NCBI GenBank assembly: GCA_007280515.1
Contig: QYPL01000017.1
Location: 1 to 62,211 of the forward strand
Reading direction: 5' to 3'
DNA from: Sediminibacterium sp.
Lineage (GTDB): Bacteria; Bacteroidota; Bacteroidia; Chitinophagales; Chitinophagaceae
DNA: 62,211 bases
In this document: positions 7,845 to 17,131 of the stretch, one piece after another
How positions within the stretch are numbered: the first letter of the stretch is position 1
Layout: every line of letters starts with the position of its first letter
Made by a program: the position numbers and the translations under genes
Notes under the pieces: model-generated
Databases searched by the model: none
Told to the model about the DNA's origin: nothing
The model's input: only the letters and a program-made list of their open reading frames with translations

Positions 7845-10778
7845 ATGAAAAAATGTTTAAGCCATTTTGCGTTCATTTGCCTATCTACTTTAATAGTATT
7901 TACAGCCAATGCTCAAAATGCAAGTAGTGTTTCAGGTACTGTAAAAAACGCAAGTACTTCAGAGACAGTAGCTGCAGTTTCAGTTACCCTCAAAGGTAAT
8001 AATTCTGGAACCTTTACTAATGATAGAGGTAATTTCAAATTAACTGTGTCTCAAAAAGTACCATATACTTTGGTATTTTCTTCTGTGGGTTTTTCGAATA
8101 AAGAAGTGGTTGTCAATGCCAATTCAGGTAGTCTAAGTGTAAGCTTAACTCCTTCCTTTGTTTTAGGTTCAGATGTTGTAGTGGCTGCTTCAAGAGTTCC
8201 AGAGAGAGTACTTGAATCACCAGTAACAATTGAAAGAATTAGTGCTGCTAATATTAGAAATGCACCTGCTTCAGGTTATTATGATATCCTTGGAACTTTA
8301 AAAGGGGTAGACGTAGTAGCTGCAAGTATTTTGTTTAGAAGTATTTCTACAAGAGGGTTTAACGGAAGTGGTAACACACGTATGAACCAATTGATTGACG
8401 GAATGGACAACCAGTTGCCTGGTTTAAATTTCTCAGTATCAAGTGTGGTAGGTTTAACAGAATTAGACGTGGATAATATTGAATTATTACCTGGTGCGTC
8501 TTCTGCATTATATGGTTCTGGTGGAATGAATGGTACTGTTTTAATTAACAGCAAAAACCCATTCAAATACCAAGGATTAAGTTTTCAAATTAAACAAGGT
8601 GTTAACCACGTTGACGGATCTCAACGTCCTCAAGCCCCTTTTAAAGATTATACAGTTAGATGGGCTAGTAAAATTGGCGATCGCTTTGCTTACAAAATAA
8701 GTGCTCAATATACTGAAGCACAAGACTGGTTACCAACGAACACCTCTAACTATTCTAGATTAACTGGAAATGGTAATGGTGGAGCTATTGCGGGAACAAG
8801 ATTAACAGATCCTAACTATGATGGTATTAACTTATATGGTGATGAAACAACTTTGAATATTAATTCAGGCTTAATTGCTCCAGTAAAAGCGGGTATCCTT
8901 GCTCAATTAGCAGGTGCATATGGTGCTGGTGCAAGTACAGTCTTGGCTCAATTACAAGGCGCTTCAGCAGTGTACAATACACTTGCAAAGTATGGTGCAT
9001 TTTTAGGAGCTAGCCCAGCGACTGCTGGTTTAGTACCTTATGCTCCCTTCTTATTTGGTGATGCAAAAGGTTGGTATAAAGATATGAACGTTAGTAGAAC
9101 AGGATATGCTGAACAAGATATCATTGATCCAACTGTAAAAAATACAAAAGTAACTGGGTCTATTCACTATAAAGTTAACGACAAAACAGAAGCTTCTTTT
9201 AGCGCTTATACTGGTATGGGTAACACAGTATATTCAGGTTCTGATCGTTATTCTTTACATGATTTTAAATTGAGTCAATTCAAATTTGAATTGAAGTCTA
9301 AAAACTGGATGTTCCGTGCCTACAAAACATTGGAGGATGCAGGTAACTCATTTAACTCTACTATTGCTACTCGTTTATTTAATGAAGCTTGGAAGCCAAG
9401 TGCTACCTGGTATCAACAATATACTGGTGCCTATACTCAATACAGAGATGCTGGCTTAGATTATACTGCTGCAAACAATGCTGCACGTTTAATAGCTGAT
9501 GCGGGTAGACCAGTTGGTCATATTAGTGATAATTCACTTTTCACAACCATTGCTGGTACCCCTATTTCTAAAGGGGGTGGTAAGTTCTTAGATAAATCTC
9601 AATTAAGTGTTGCAGAAGGTACTTTGAATTTAACAGAAATGTTGAAATTGAATAAGTATGATATTGACTGGTTAGTAGGTGGAACTGCAAAATTATATAC
9701 TTTGAATTCTCAAGGAACTTTATTTGCTGATACTACAGGTCGTTTATATATTAACGAATCAGGTGCTTTTTCTCAAATTTCTAAGAAATTTTTTGGAGAT
9801 ATTTTGAAATTATCCTTCTCTGGACGTTATGATAAAAACTCTAACTTTGCTGGTAAATTCACTCCAAGATTCTCTGCAGTAGTGAAACTAGCTGAAGACA
9901 ACAATGTTCGTCTTTCTTACCAAAGTGCTTATCGTTTCCCTTCTACACAAAACCAATGGATTAACTTGTTAGTAGGTGGTGGTACTCGTTTAATGGGAGG
10001 TTTGCCTCAATTAAGAGATTACTATAAATTTAATACAAACCCTGCTTATACTTTAGCAAGTGTTACTGCATTCGGCGGTTCTGCTGCTGCAGGTGCACCA
10101 AATCCTTCTTTGTTGAAGCAACAGGTATTTGGAGAGTTCAAGCCTGAATCAATGAATTCATTTGAATTAGGTTATAAAACTTTAATTGGCAAGAAATTAT
10201 TAATTGATTTCTACGCTTATGCCGGGCACTATGAAAATTTCATCAGTGGTGTAACTGTGCTTCAATCAAGAAATGCAGCTAACCCAAGTGTCTATGATGT
10301 TTTAGATGCCAATAAGCGTATAGGTTACAGTATTTCTACTAACTCAACTGCCAATGTTTCTACAAAAGGTTGGGGTGCTTCAGTAGATTATTTATTACCT
10401 AATCGTTTTGTATTTACTTCTAGTATTTATACAGACGAAATTGGTGATTTACCTGCTGGCTTTATTTCTTATTTCAACACACCTACTTGGAGAGCTAACT
10501 TCGGTTTCAGCCACCCAGGTTTATTAATGAATAACAGATTAGGCTTTAACATTAATTTACACTACCAAGATGAGGTTATGTATGAGGGTACTTTCGTAAC
10601 AGGTAAAATATCTTCTTTCAATACATTAGATGCTGTTCTTACTTATAGAGTGCCTAAAATTAAGTCTTTGATTAAATTAGGTGGTACGAACGTGATGAAT
10701 AAATATTACAATACTTCATATGGTAGCCCTGCAATAGGTGGCTTATACTATATAAGTTTTGCATATAACGTATTATAA
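7845..10778 (+). CDS. TonB-dependent outer-membrane receptor
   Basis: This 977-residue protein should be an outer-membrane beta-barrel importing a ligand by TonB-ExbBD energy. A signal peptide ends at NAQ (residue 24). Residues about 27-105 form a carboxypeptidase-regulatory-like domain (SGTVKNASTSETVAAVSVTL). The plug begins with RVPERVLESPVTIERISA and contains LIDGMDNQLPGLNFSVSS and ELLPGASSALYGSGGMNGTV, typical of vitamin/siderophore-type receptors. The rest is an Asn/Ser/Tyr-rich barrel ending YYISFAYNVL. No SusD partner adjoins it, so a polysaccharide-type SusCD pair is unlikely. The ligand is unknown. It stands alone with a strong terminator after it. Confidence 0.95.
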   Translation: MKKCLSHFAFICLSTLIVFTANAQNASSVSGTVKNASTSETVAAVSVTLKGNNSGTFTNDRGNFKLTVSQKVPYTLVFSSVGFSNKEVVVNANSGSLSVSLTPSFVLGSDVVVAASRVPERVLESPVTIERISAANIRNAPASGYYDILGTLKGVDVVAASILFRSISTRGFNGSGNTRMNQLIDGMDNQLPGLNFSVSSVVGLTELDVDNIELLPGASSALYGSGGMNGTVLINSKNPFKYQGLSFQIKQGVNHVDGSQRPQAPFKDYTVRWASKIGDRFAYKISAQYTEAQDWLPTNTSNYSRLTGNGNGGAIAGTRLTDPNYDGINLYGDETTLNINSGLIAPVKAGILAQLAGAYGAGASTVLAQLQGASAVYNTLAKYGAFLGASPATAGLVPYAPFLFGDAKGWYKDMNVSRTGYAEQDIIDPTVKNTKVTGSIHYKVNDKTEASFSAYTGMGNTVYSGSDRYSLHDFKLSQFKFELKSKNWMFRAYKTLEDAGNSFNSTIATRLFNEAWKPSATWYQQYTGAYTQYRDAGLDYTAANNAARLIADAGRPVGHISDNSLFTTIAGTPISKGGGKFLDKSQLSVAEGTLNLTEMLKLNKYDIDWLVGGTAKLYTLNSQGTLFADTTGRLYINESGAFSQISKKFFGDILKLSFSGRYDKNSNFAGKFTPRFSAVVKLAEDNNVRLSYQSAYRFPSTQNQWINLLVGGGTRLMGGLPQLRDYYKFNTNPAYTLASVTAFGGSAAAGAPNPSLLKQQVFGEFKPESMNSFELGYKTLIGKKLLIDFYAYAGHYENFISGVTVLQSRNAANPSVYDVLDANKRIGYSISTNSTANVSTKGWGASVDYLLPNRFVFTSSIYTDEIGDLPAGFISYFNTPTWRANFGFSHPGLLMNNRLGFNINLHYQDEVMYEGTFVTGKISSFNTLDAVLTYRVPKIKSLIKLGGTNVMNKYYNTSYGSPAIGGLYYISFAYNVL

Positions 10779-10805
10779 TTCTTTTTAGGGTGGGTTAGAT
10801 TTTAG

Positions 10806-10845
10806 ATCCCCTCTCCTGACTAGCTCAGGTGGAGGGGATTTTTTT
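10806..10845 (+). terminator. Intrinsic terminator after the TonB receptor gene
   Basis: An 8-bp stem (ATCCCCTC/GAGGGGAT) encloses a second stem (CCTGA/TCAGG) and is followed by seven T residues. It lies 28 bases after the receptor stop and isolates it from pdhB. Confidence 0.88.
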
Positions 10846-10880
10846 ATGCCTTATAATTACTTTTTTCCTTTATAAATCTC

Positions 10881-10888
10881 TATTTTTG
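10881..10888 (+). promoter_or_regulatory. -7 element TATTTTTG upstream of pdhB
   Basis: TATTTTTG is an exact TAnnTTTG match placed 24 bases before the pdhB ATG; a T-run at 10861-10866 is a possible weak -33 element at about 15 nt spacing. It sits just after the receptor terminator, where a new promoter is expected. Confidence 0.5.
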
Positions 10889-10911
10889 CAACTCAAATTA
10901 AATAGTTATTC

Positions 10912-11898
10912 ATGCGATCAATTGCCTTAAGAGAAGCCATCCGAGAAGCCATGAGCGAGGAGATGAGAAGAGACGAAAGAGTCCTTTTAATGGGGGAGGA
11001 AGTAGCTGAATACAATGGCGCTTATAAAGTAAGCCAGGGTATGTTAGCTGAATTTGGCGCTAAACGTATTATTGATACTCCTATATCTGAATTAGGCTTT
11101 ACAGCGGTTGCTGTAGGGGCTGCTCAGAATGGACTTAGACCCATTGTTGAGTTCATGACATGGAATTTTGCAGTACTACCCTTGGATCAAATTTTGAATA
11201 CCGCTAGTAAGATGCTAGCCATGAGTGGAGGTCAAATTGGCTGTCCTATAGTCATGAGAGGGCCTAACGGAAGTGCGGGTCAATTAGGGGCTCAGCATTC
11301 AACTTCTTTTGAAAGTTGTTTAGCCAATATACCGGGTATTAAGGTAGTATCTGTTGCAAATGGATATGATGCAAAAGGTTTATTAAAGCAGGCTATACGT
11401 TATGAAGAAGATCCTATTATGTTCTTGGAAAGTGAAGTCATGTATGGAGATAAATGCGATGTACCCGATGAAGAATATTATATTCCATTAGGTCTTGCCG
11501 ATGTAAAAAGACCAGGCCGTGATATTACCATTGTATCTTATAGCAAGATGATGAAAGTGGCTTTGGGTGCAGCTGAAGAATTAGAGAAGGAAGGCATTAG
11601 TGCAGAAGTGATTGATCTTAGAACGATTCGTCCATTAGATTGGATGACTGTTTTAGAAAGTGTGAAGAAAACAAATAGACTAGTCATTGTGGAAGAGCAA
11701 TGGCCATTTGCCTCTGTCTCTTCTGAGCTAAGTTATCGTATTCAAAAAGAAGGCTTTGATTATTTAGATGCTCCTATTAGAAGAATAACTAGTGCGGATG
11801 CACCTATGCATTATGCACCTAATTTAACAGCATTGGCTATACCGGATATTAGTAGAACGGTTAAATTAATTAAAGAGGTAATGCATCAGTACAAGTAA
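10912..11898 (+). CDS. pdhB: Pyruvate dehydrogenase E1 component, beta subunit
   Basis: The E1 alpha2-beta2 complex uses thiamine diphosphate to decarboxylate pyruvate and pass the acetyl group to lipoyl-E2. This 328-residue beta subunit shows LREAIREAMSEEMRRDERVL, the ThDP-contact region LMGEEVAEYNGAYKVSQGM, RIIDTPISELGFTAVAVGAA and the RGPNGSAGQLGAQHS loop. No E1 alpha or E2 gene adjoins it, so the complex is encoded at separate loci, as is common in Bacteroidota. Its substrate could in principle be a branched 2-oxo acid, but the sequence reads as the pyruvate type. lipA, which makes the complex's lipoyl cofactor, lies in this window. Confidence 0.95.
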   Translation: MRSIALREAIREAMSEEMRRDERVLLMGEEVAEYNGAYKVSQGMLAEFGAKRIIDTPISELGFTAVAVGAAQNGLRPIVEFMTWNFAVLPLDQILNTASKMLAMSGGQIGCPIVMRGPNGSAGQLGAQHSTSFESCLANIPGIKVVSVANGYDAKGLLKQAIRYEEDPIMFLESEVMYGDKCDVPDEEYYIPLGLADVKRPGRDITIVSYSKMMKVALGAAEELEKEGISAEVIDLRTIRPLDWMTVLESVKKTNRLVIVEEQWPFASVSSELSYRIQKEGFDYLDAPIRRITSADAPMHYAPNLTALAIPDISRTVKLIKEVMHQYK

Positions 11899-11978
11899 TG
11901 ACAAATAAAGGTTTTCTTTACCTCATCCTTCTTTTAACCCTTTTAAATTAAAAATCAGTTAATTCTAAATCTTTTTAT

Positions 11979-12005
11979 AAATATCCCTCACAAAGGGATA
12001 TTTTT
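11979..12005 (+). terminator. Intrinsic terminator between pdhB and lepB
   Basis: A perfect 10-bp stem (AAATATCCCT/AGGGATATTT) with a 5-base loop ends in a T-run. It lies 80 bases after pdhB and only 23 bases before the lepB start codon. Confidence 0.82.
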
Positions 12006-12028
12006 GTTACAACAATAATCTCTTATTT

Positions 12029-13540
12029 ATGGGACTAGCTTTCTTTATTATTTTTTGGTTGGGTTGGCATATTGGTATGTATAGCATGCTTGTAAAAGCT
12101 GGAGCAGATAAAACCAAGGCAATGATTCCTATTTACAATACCTGGGAAGTGGTAAGGTTATGCTCTATTCCTAAAATTTGGTTTTGGTTACAGCTTATTC
12201 CCATTTTAGGACAATTTATTAGTCTTTGGATTTCTATCATTTTTACCATGCATTTTAAAAAGGTAAATGTAATTCAACATGCATTAACCGTTTTTTTTCC
12301 TTTTATATATTTACCTTATTTAGGTTTTTCGGAAAAAGAAAAATGGTATGGGGAGCAGGCCTTAGCGCATTATCATAAACCCGCATCCAGAGAATGGATT
12401 GATGCAGGTGTATTTGCTATTGTGGCTGCCACTTTAATTAGAACCTTTTTATTTGAAGCTTATGTGATTCCTACAGAGAGTATGGAAAAAACATTGTTAG
12501 TGAATGATTTTTTATTTGTAGACAAGCTTACTTATGGGGCAAGAGTTCCTCAAACACCTATCTCTTTTCCTTTTGTTCACAATACTTTACCAGGGGCACC
12601 TACCACCCCTTCCTATGTAAAATGGGTGCAACTCGATTATCAAAGATTACCTAAGTTTCGAAACATTAATAGAAATGATGTAGTGGTTTTTAATTTTCCA
12701 GCAGGGGATACTATTATTAATTTACCAGAATTTGGATCTAAGTTTCCTTATTATGATGTCTTAAGAACGCCCGAGTATAATAATAATAGAGAAAAATTGC
12801 AAGCCGATTATCCTATTTTGGTGCATCCAATAGATAAAACCGATAATTACATTAAAAGATGTGTAGGTATTCCTGGAGATATTATTCAAGTAAAAGAAAG
12901 TAGCTTATGGGTGAATAACAAGCCTGCTTATGTGTCACCCTCTGCACAAACAGAATATATTGTAGTAACAGACGGCACAGCTATTCCTGAAAGCTTTATA
13001 GAAGATACCATTGGCATTAATATAAATGAGGCCAGTTCCGATTTTAAAGTCATGGAAGGAAGTCCTAATACCTATGTAATAAATATGCCAGCAGGTGCGG
13101 CTGCCGGCCTTCGTAAATTACCGCAAGTAAAAGCAGTGAGTTTTTATGTAGATAATTTAATTGGTAATACTTTTCCTAATGATGTTTTACATGCACCATG
13201 GTCGGTAGATAATTTTGGAACTTTACGTATTCCTAAAAAAGGAGATGTAATTAATTTAAGTGATTCTACCATTGAAATTTACCGCAGACTCATTACCAAC
13301 TATGAACATAATACTTTAGAAAAACAAAATGGCCAATACTTTATTAATGGAGCAGCTGCTACTACTTATTCAGTAAAGCTTGATTACTATTGGATGATGG
13401 GGGATAATCGTCATAGAAGTCAAGATAGTAGATACTGGGGTTTTGTTCCTGAAACACATATTGTAGGAAGAGCCGCCTTAATCTGGTTTAGTTATAATAA
13501 ATCTATTAGATGGAATCGACTATTCAATCTAATTCAATAA
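12029..13540 (+). CDS. lepB: Signal peptidase I, long Bacteroidota form
   Basis: This inner-membrane serine protease removes signal peptides from exported proteins by a Ser-Lys dyad. Catalytic Ser151 lies in IPTESMEKTLLVND and general-base Lys276 in NYIKRCVGIPGD; the late box MMGDNRHRSQDSRYWGFVPE is intact. At 503 residues it is much longer than the 324-residue E. coli enzyme. Residues 1-125 add a membrane region with helices near 2-20, 55-75 and 85-100, and large insertions separate Ser151 from Lys276 and Lys276 from the late box. Long forms are usual in Bacteroidota. The gene's stop codon lies inside a small tandem repeat that runs to cdd. Confidence 0.95.
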   Translation: MGLAFFIIFWLGWHIGMYSMLVKAGADKTKAMIPIYNTWEVVRLCSIPKIWFWLQLIPILGQFISLWISIIFTMHFKKVNVIQHALTVFFPFIYLPYLGFSEKEKWYGEQALAHYHKPASREWIDAGVFAIVAATLIRTFLFEAYVIPTESMEKTLLVNDFLFVDKLTYGARVPQTPISFPFVHNTLPGAPTTPSYVKWVQLDYQRLPKFRNINRNDVVVFNFPAGDTIINLPEFGSKFPYYDVLRTPEYNNNREKLQADYPILVHPIDKTDNYIKRCVGIPGDIIQVKESSLWVNNKPAYVSPSAQTEYIVVTDGTAIPESFIEDTIGININEASSDFKVMEGSPNTYVINMPAGAAAGLRKLPQVKAVSFYVDNLIGNTFPNDVLHAPWSVDNFGTLRIPKKGDVINLSDSTIEIYRRLITNYEHNTLEKQNGQYFINGAAATTYSVKLDYYWMMGDNRHRSQDSRYWGFVPETHIVGRAALIWFSYNKSIRWNRLFNLIQ

Positions 13541-13570
13541 AGAATTTCAATAAAGAACATAAATAAAGTA
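13532..13570. repeat. Three 13-bp tandem units from the lepB stop to the cdd start
   Basis: Units are 13532-13544 (attcaataaagaa), 13545-13557 (tttcaataaagaa) and 13558-13570 (cataaataaagta). The first contains the lepB TAA (13538-13540) and every unit repeats a TAA. The array ends one base before the cdd ATG, so it makes up the whole intergenic region. Confidence 0.85.
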
Positions 13571-13571
13571 C

Positions 13572-14054
13572 ATGCAGCAAAAATTTGAGTTTGAATACGA
13601 TTTGTTAGACAATTCAAGTCAATTATCAAGTTCGGATCAAGAACTTTTAGAAGCGGCGAAAAAAGCAACAGAGACAGCCTTTGCACCTTATTCCCATTTT
13701 AAAGTAGGGGCTGCTGCAAGGTTAAGCTCCAATGCTATCATAATAGGTTCTAATCAGGAAAGTGCTAGTTTTCCTGTAGGTATTTGTGCAGAGCGTGCTT
13801 TATTAAATACTGTGGGAAGCCAATTTCCGCAAGAAAAAATACAAACTATAGCTATCAGCTATGAACCGGTAGGTAAGCCCTCCGTGGAGCCTATTTCGCC
13901 TTGTGGCATGTGTAGGCAGTCCTTATTAGACTATGAAAACAGGTTTCAGTCTCCCATTAAGATTATTATGGCAGGAATGTCGGGTAAAGTAATGGTGCTT
14001 CAATCGGCCACGCATTTACTACCCTTTGGTTTTGATGGGTCTATTTTAAAATAA
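13572..14054 (+). CDS. cdd: Cytidine deaminase
   Basis: The enzyme deaminates cytidine and deoxycytidine to uridine derivatives in pyrimidine salvage. The 160-residue protein has the short homotetrameric layout: HFKVGAAA, then C72-A-E74 in VGICAERALL (zinc ligand Cys72, proton shuttle Glu74) and P-C111-G-M-C114 (the other zinc cysteines). A short N-terminal extension of about 20 residues precedes the fold. It is 31 bases from lepB. Its last codons overlap the end of convergent ogt by 9 bases. Confidence 0.95.
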   Translation: MQQKFEFEYDLLDNSSQLSSSDQELLEAAKKATETAFAPYSHFKVGAAARLSSNAIIIGSNQESASFPVGICAERALLNTVGSQFPQEKIQTIAISYEPVGKPSVEPISPCGMCRQSLLDYENRFQSPIKIIMAGMSGKVMVLQSATHLLPFGFDGSILK

Positions 14055-14546
14055 GGTTTGTACTCCAAGTGCTAGTCTAAATTCATGTTGCAATAGCCAT
14101 TTCTTTCTAGCCTTGCCCCAGGCATATCCCACTAGTGATCTATCTGCCCCTACAACTCTATGACAAGGAACTATAATGGCTATTTTATTTTTACCATTGG
14201 CAGCGGCAGCTGCTCTAATAGCATTAGGGTCACTCATTTTTTTAGCAAGTTCTCCATAACTTAAGTTCTTTCCAAAAGGCACTTCGTATAATTCTTTCCA
14301 AACTCTTTGTTGAAATTCTGTGCCTTCCTGGTTAATGGCTACTGAAAAACTTCTTCTACTGCCCGCAAAATACTCTATCAGTTCATCAATGCATTGTTGA
14401 ATCACAGGGGGTGAAAGCTCGGATAAATTTATTTTTGATACAGCATCCGCTTCTACAAAAACTAGCTCTTCAATACAAAATTCGGAGGCTACTATTTTAA
14501 TAACACCAATGGGGCTATGATATATTTGAGTGTATTTAGTTTCCAT
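14046..14546 (-). CDS. ogt: Methylated-DNA--[protein]-cysteine S-methyltransferase
   Basis: This suicide repair protein transfers alkyl groups from O6-alkylguanine or O4-alkylthymine in DNA to its own cysteine. The acceptor is Cys128 in IIVPCHRVVG, and the helix-turn-helix DNA-binding region EGTEFQQRVWKELYEVPFG precedes it. The 166-residue length matches Ogt/MGMT proteins without an Ada domain. Its ATG shares one base with the stop codon of csaA (TAATG), so the two are translationally coupled. The 3' end overlaps cdd by 9 bases. Confidence 0.95.
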   Translation of the reverse strand: METKYTQIYHSPIGVIKIVASEFCIEELVFVEADAVSKINLSELSPPVIQQCIDELIEYFAGSRRSFSVAINQEGTEFQQRVWKELYEVPFGKNLSYGELAKKMSDPNAIRAAAAANGKNKIAIIVPCHRVVGADRSLVGYAWGKARKKWLLQHEFRLALGVQTLF

Positions 14547-14875
14547 TAACCGATGGGTTGTCCATTTTGTACTGGATGTGAGGGATGCAATAATACTACT
14601 TCATTTTGGGTATCATAAACACCTAAAACTAAACACTCGCTCATGAAATTAGCAATTTGCTTGGGTGGAAAATTCACCACAGCAACCACTTGCTTACCAA
14701 TTAAATTTTCAATGCTATAATGAGCTGTAATTTGCGCAGAAGATTTTTTTATACCTAGGCTTCCAAAATCGATACTTAGTTGGTAGGCTGGTTTTTTTGC
14801 TTTTGTAAAAACTTCAGCCGATAAAATGGTACCGCAACGAATATCTACCTTGGTAAAATCATCCCACTGAATCAT
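14546..14875 (-). CDS. csaA: CsaA-type tRNA-binding protein
   Basis: The 109-residue protein is a stand-alone tRNA-binding OB-fold domain like CsaA of Bacillus, which has been described as a secretion-related chaperone, and like the C-terminus of methionyl-tRNA synthetase. Diagnostic segments are VDIRCGTILSAEVFTKAKKP, QITAHYSIENLIGKQVVAVV and VNFPPKQIANFMSECLVLG. It is translationally coupled to ogt (TAATG overlap). The physiological role in Bacteroidota is not settled. Confidence 0.9.
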   Translation of the reverse strand: MIQWDDFTKVDIRCGTILSAEVFTKAKKPAYQLSIDFGSLGIKKSSAQITAHYSIENLIGKQVVAVVNFPPKQIANFMSECLVLGVYDTQNEVVLLHPSHPVQNGQPIG

Positions 14876-14910
14876 AATTGTGTATTTACTCCCAAAGGTA
14901 CAACGCTCAG

Positions 14911-14955
14911 TTCAATAATGCGTTCAATATATTTCAATAATGCTTTCAATATTTA
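14911..14955. repeat. Two 22-bp tandem units next to the stop of the SirB1-like gene
   Basis: Copies at 14911-14932 and 14933-14954 differ at two positions. Each contains two TTCAATA half-units spaced 12 and 10 bases apart. Read on the minus strand, the array begins at the TAA of the gene ending at 14953 and extends downstream, so it occupies most of the space before csaA. Confidence 0.8.
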
Positions 14956-15822
14956 GTCTAATAAATTGGATAAATCGGTAAGGTCCTTTTGTTTGTATTG
15001 TAGGGTAGGGCTATTAAAACATTTAGCAAATTCTAGTAAATATTTTTTGATGATTTTTACATTAGATAAAGCTTTGTAATAACTATTCTTTGGCTCTATG
15101 TTGGATCTAATCATGTATTGATCTAAATCTTTTTGAGAAAAGGCATTGCCTGTGGTACCCTCTACATAGAATTGAATAAATTCTTGAGGGTTGGGTACTA
15201 TTTCTTCAGGGTCCCAGTCCGATGCATAAAAAGCAATAATACATTGCTTTGGAATATTAATAAACTGTGCCTGTATTTCTAGTTGTTGACAAAGCTCTGC
15301 ATATAATAAAGTATTGGCAATGGCATTGCCTTTTTTAGATTGTAGTGGAGATGAAATTAAAAATTCATCTGGCTTTCCGTAGTTCACTTCTACGCCCTTT
15401 ATTTGGTAGTAGCTAAATAATATGTTTCTAATTACATTGGCTTGTTCCAAGGGCGTTAAATAGTTATTCAATTCAAGCCAAATATTGCGCCTTATTTTTT
15501 CTATTTGATGGCGAAGGTTGTCCGTGGCTAATTCTGGAAATTGAAATTTAGTCACTAGTATAGCACCTTCAAATAAAGAGGGGTCGGGTTTAGATTTCCA
15601 TTCAATAAACGCTATTTTTAAATCTTGCAAACGCAGCTTGTAAATCATGATTTCAATGCGTTCTAATGTAGCCTCGTCCAAGGTATTTTCCCAAAGATGT
15701 TCTAGGTCAGGTATAATGGGTGTGCCATAATTGAGCAACCTGTCTGCAATGGTATTAAATACTTCTTCGTCAGGGTCGTCTATTAGCTTAAATAGGGCGC
15801 TAATTTCGGCTTCTTTTTGCAT
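14953..15822 (-). CDS. SirB1/transglutaminase-like domain protein
   Basis: The 289-residue protein starts with HEAT-like helices (about residues 5-65, EISALFKLIDDPDEEVFNTI) and continues with the SirB1-type transglutaminase-like domain. Recognisable parts are IRNILFSYYQIKGVEVNYG (compare LN.ILFxExGxxGN) and SSPLQSKKGNAIANTLLYAE (compare the R.G.PI.LSxLYxxVA block). As in other SirB1 proteins, no obvious catalytic cysteine is present, so enzyme activity is doubtful. The true function of the family is unknown. It precedes csaA and ogt on the same strand. Confidence 0.75.
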   Translation of the reverse strand: MQKEAEISALFKLIDDPDEEVFNTIADRLLNYGTPIIPDLEHLWENTLDEATLERIEIMIYKLRLQDLKIAFIEWKSKPDPSLFEGAILVTKFQFPELATDNLRHQIEKIRRNIWLELNNYLTPLEQANVIRNILFSYYQIKGVEVNYGKPDEFLISSPLQSKKGNAIANTLLYAELCQQLEIQAQFINIPKQCIIAFYASDWDPEEIVPNPQEFIQFYVEGTTGNAFSQKDLDQYMIRSNIEPKNSYYKALSNVKIIKKYLLEFAKCFNSPTLQYKQKDLTDLSNLLD

Positions 15823-16017
15823 AGGTTAGGTTTCAAATATTATTCAAATCAACGAAATATATCGTCAAAAATCATTTTTACTTATCCCATCTATGTGGAT
15901 ATATTTAACAATTGCTTACATAATAAATAGAATTATTAAACGTTCGGGTAAATAACAGAGAATTATGCCTAGTCTTATTGCTAATTGCCTTTTCTTTGTA
16001 TAATATAACGATCGACT

Positions 16018-17109
16018 ATGTCAAACATGCATCTGATTACCCCTAAGTTCCCTGTAAAGGCTAATTCAATTCATTCAGAATTAAAAAGAAGAGTGAATCT
16101 ATATTTAGAAGACCATGCCATTAAAGCAACAGGTAATTTTAAATTGTTTTCTAAAGCTATTATTTTAATGAGCTTATTTGTGGTTACTTATGTTCATTTA
16201 ATATTTTTTACTCCGCCTGTATTTTATGCCATTTTAGAATGTGTATTATTTGGAGGCCTTATTGCCGCCATTGGGTTTAATGTAATGCACGATGGTAGTC
16301 ATGGTAGTTTTAGTAAATACGCTTGGTTAAATAAATTGGCCTCTTCTTCTATTAGTGTTTTAGGAGCAAGTCGTTTTATGTGGGCAATGAAGCATGTAAC
16401 TTTACATCATACTTATACCAACATTGATGGGGTAGATGATGATATTGAAGTGGGTGTTTTAATGAGAATGGCGCCTACGCAGAAACATTATCTTTTACAC
16501 CGTTTTCAACATATTTATTTCTGGGGTTTATACATGTTATTATATATATTCTGGATTTTCTTTGCCGATTATAAAAAGTATTTCACTAAAAAAATTGGGT
16601 CTGTAGAAATTAGCAAAATGAGCGTTTCTGAACACATTGAATTTTGGGCTGTGAAAGTATACCATGCTTTTATATTTGTGGCATTGCCTATTTATATGTT
16701 AGGCTGGGTAAGCTGGTTAGTAGGCTTTTTAGTAGTGGGCTGTTTTGCTGGTTTTGTGTTAAGTATAGTTTTCCAATTAGCGCATACTGTAACAGAAACT
16801 GCATTTCCTTTAGCCAACCAACCTGAGAATAAAATGGATGATGAATTTGCAGTGCATCAAATTCAAACCACTGCTAATTTTGCTACTAAGAGTAAATTAG
16901 TAAGCTGGTTAGTGGGAGGGCTTAACTTTCAAATTGAGCATCATTTGTTTCCTAAAATCTCTCATGTGCATTATCCTGCTATTTCTAAAATAGTAAAACA
17001 AACCTGTGCCGATTTTAAATTAAAGTATATTGAATATCCTACTTTAGTAAGTGCCATCAAAGCACACGTTCAATACCTTAAATTAATGAGTAAGCCTTCA
17101 TTCCAATAA
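16018..17109 (+). CDS. Membrane fatty acid desaturase (acyl-CoA/acyl-lipid type)
   Basis: This di-iron membrane enzyme introduces double bonds into fatty acyl chains. The 363-residue protein has all three histidine boxes: H91-DGS-H95, H126-VTL-HH131 (followed by TYTN) and Q305-IEHH309. The Q in the third box and the overall pattern are typical of front-end/linoleoyl-CoA-type desaturases, but no cytochrome b5 domain is fused. Hydrophobic segments lie near residues 45-90, 165-185 and 210-255. Regiospecificity cannot be read from the sequence. It probably adjusts membrane fluidity. Transcription ends at the bidirectional terminator shared with topA. Confidence 0.93.
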   Translation: MSNMHLITPKFPVKANSIHSELKRRVNLYLEDHAIKATGNFKLFSKAIILMSLFVVTYVHLIFFTPPVFYAILECVLFGGLIAAIGFNVMHDGSHGSFSKYAWLNKLASSSISVLGASRFMWAMKHVTLHHTYTNIDGVDDDIEVGVLMRMAPTQKHYLLHRFQHIYFWGLYMLLYIFWIFFADYKKYFTKKIGSVEISKMSVSEHIEFWAVKVYHAFIFVALPIYMLGWVSWLVGFLVVGCFAGFVLSIVFQLAHTVTETAFPLANQPENKMDDEFAVHQIQTTANFATKSKLVSWLVGGLNFQIEHHLFPKISHVHYPAISKIVKQTCADFKLKYIEYPTLVSAIKAHVQYLKLMSKPSFQ

Positions 17110-17131
17110 ACTTATAAGATTTAGATAAGAT

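Noticed and set aside
7845..10778. SusC of a polysaccharide utilisation locus
   Set aside because: No SusD gene or glycoside hydrolase adjoins it; the gene is flanked by a terminator and unrelated genes. The starch-type genes are 18 kb away.
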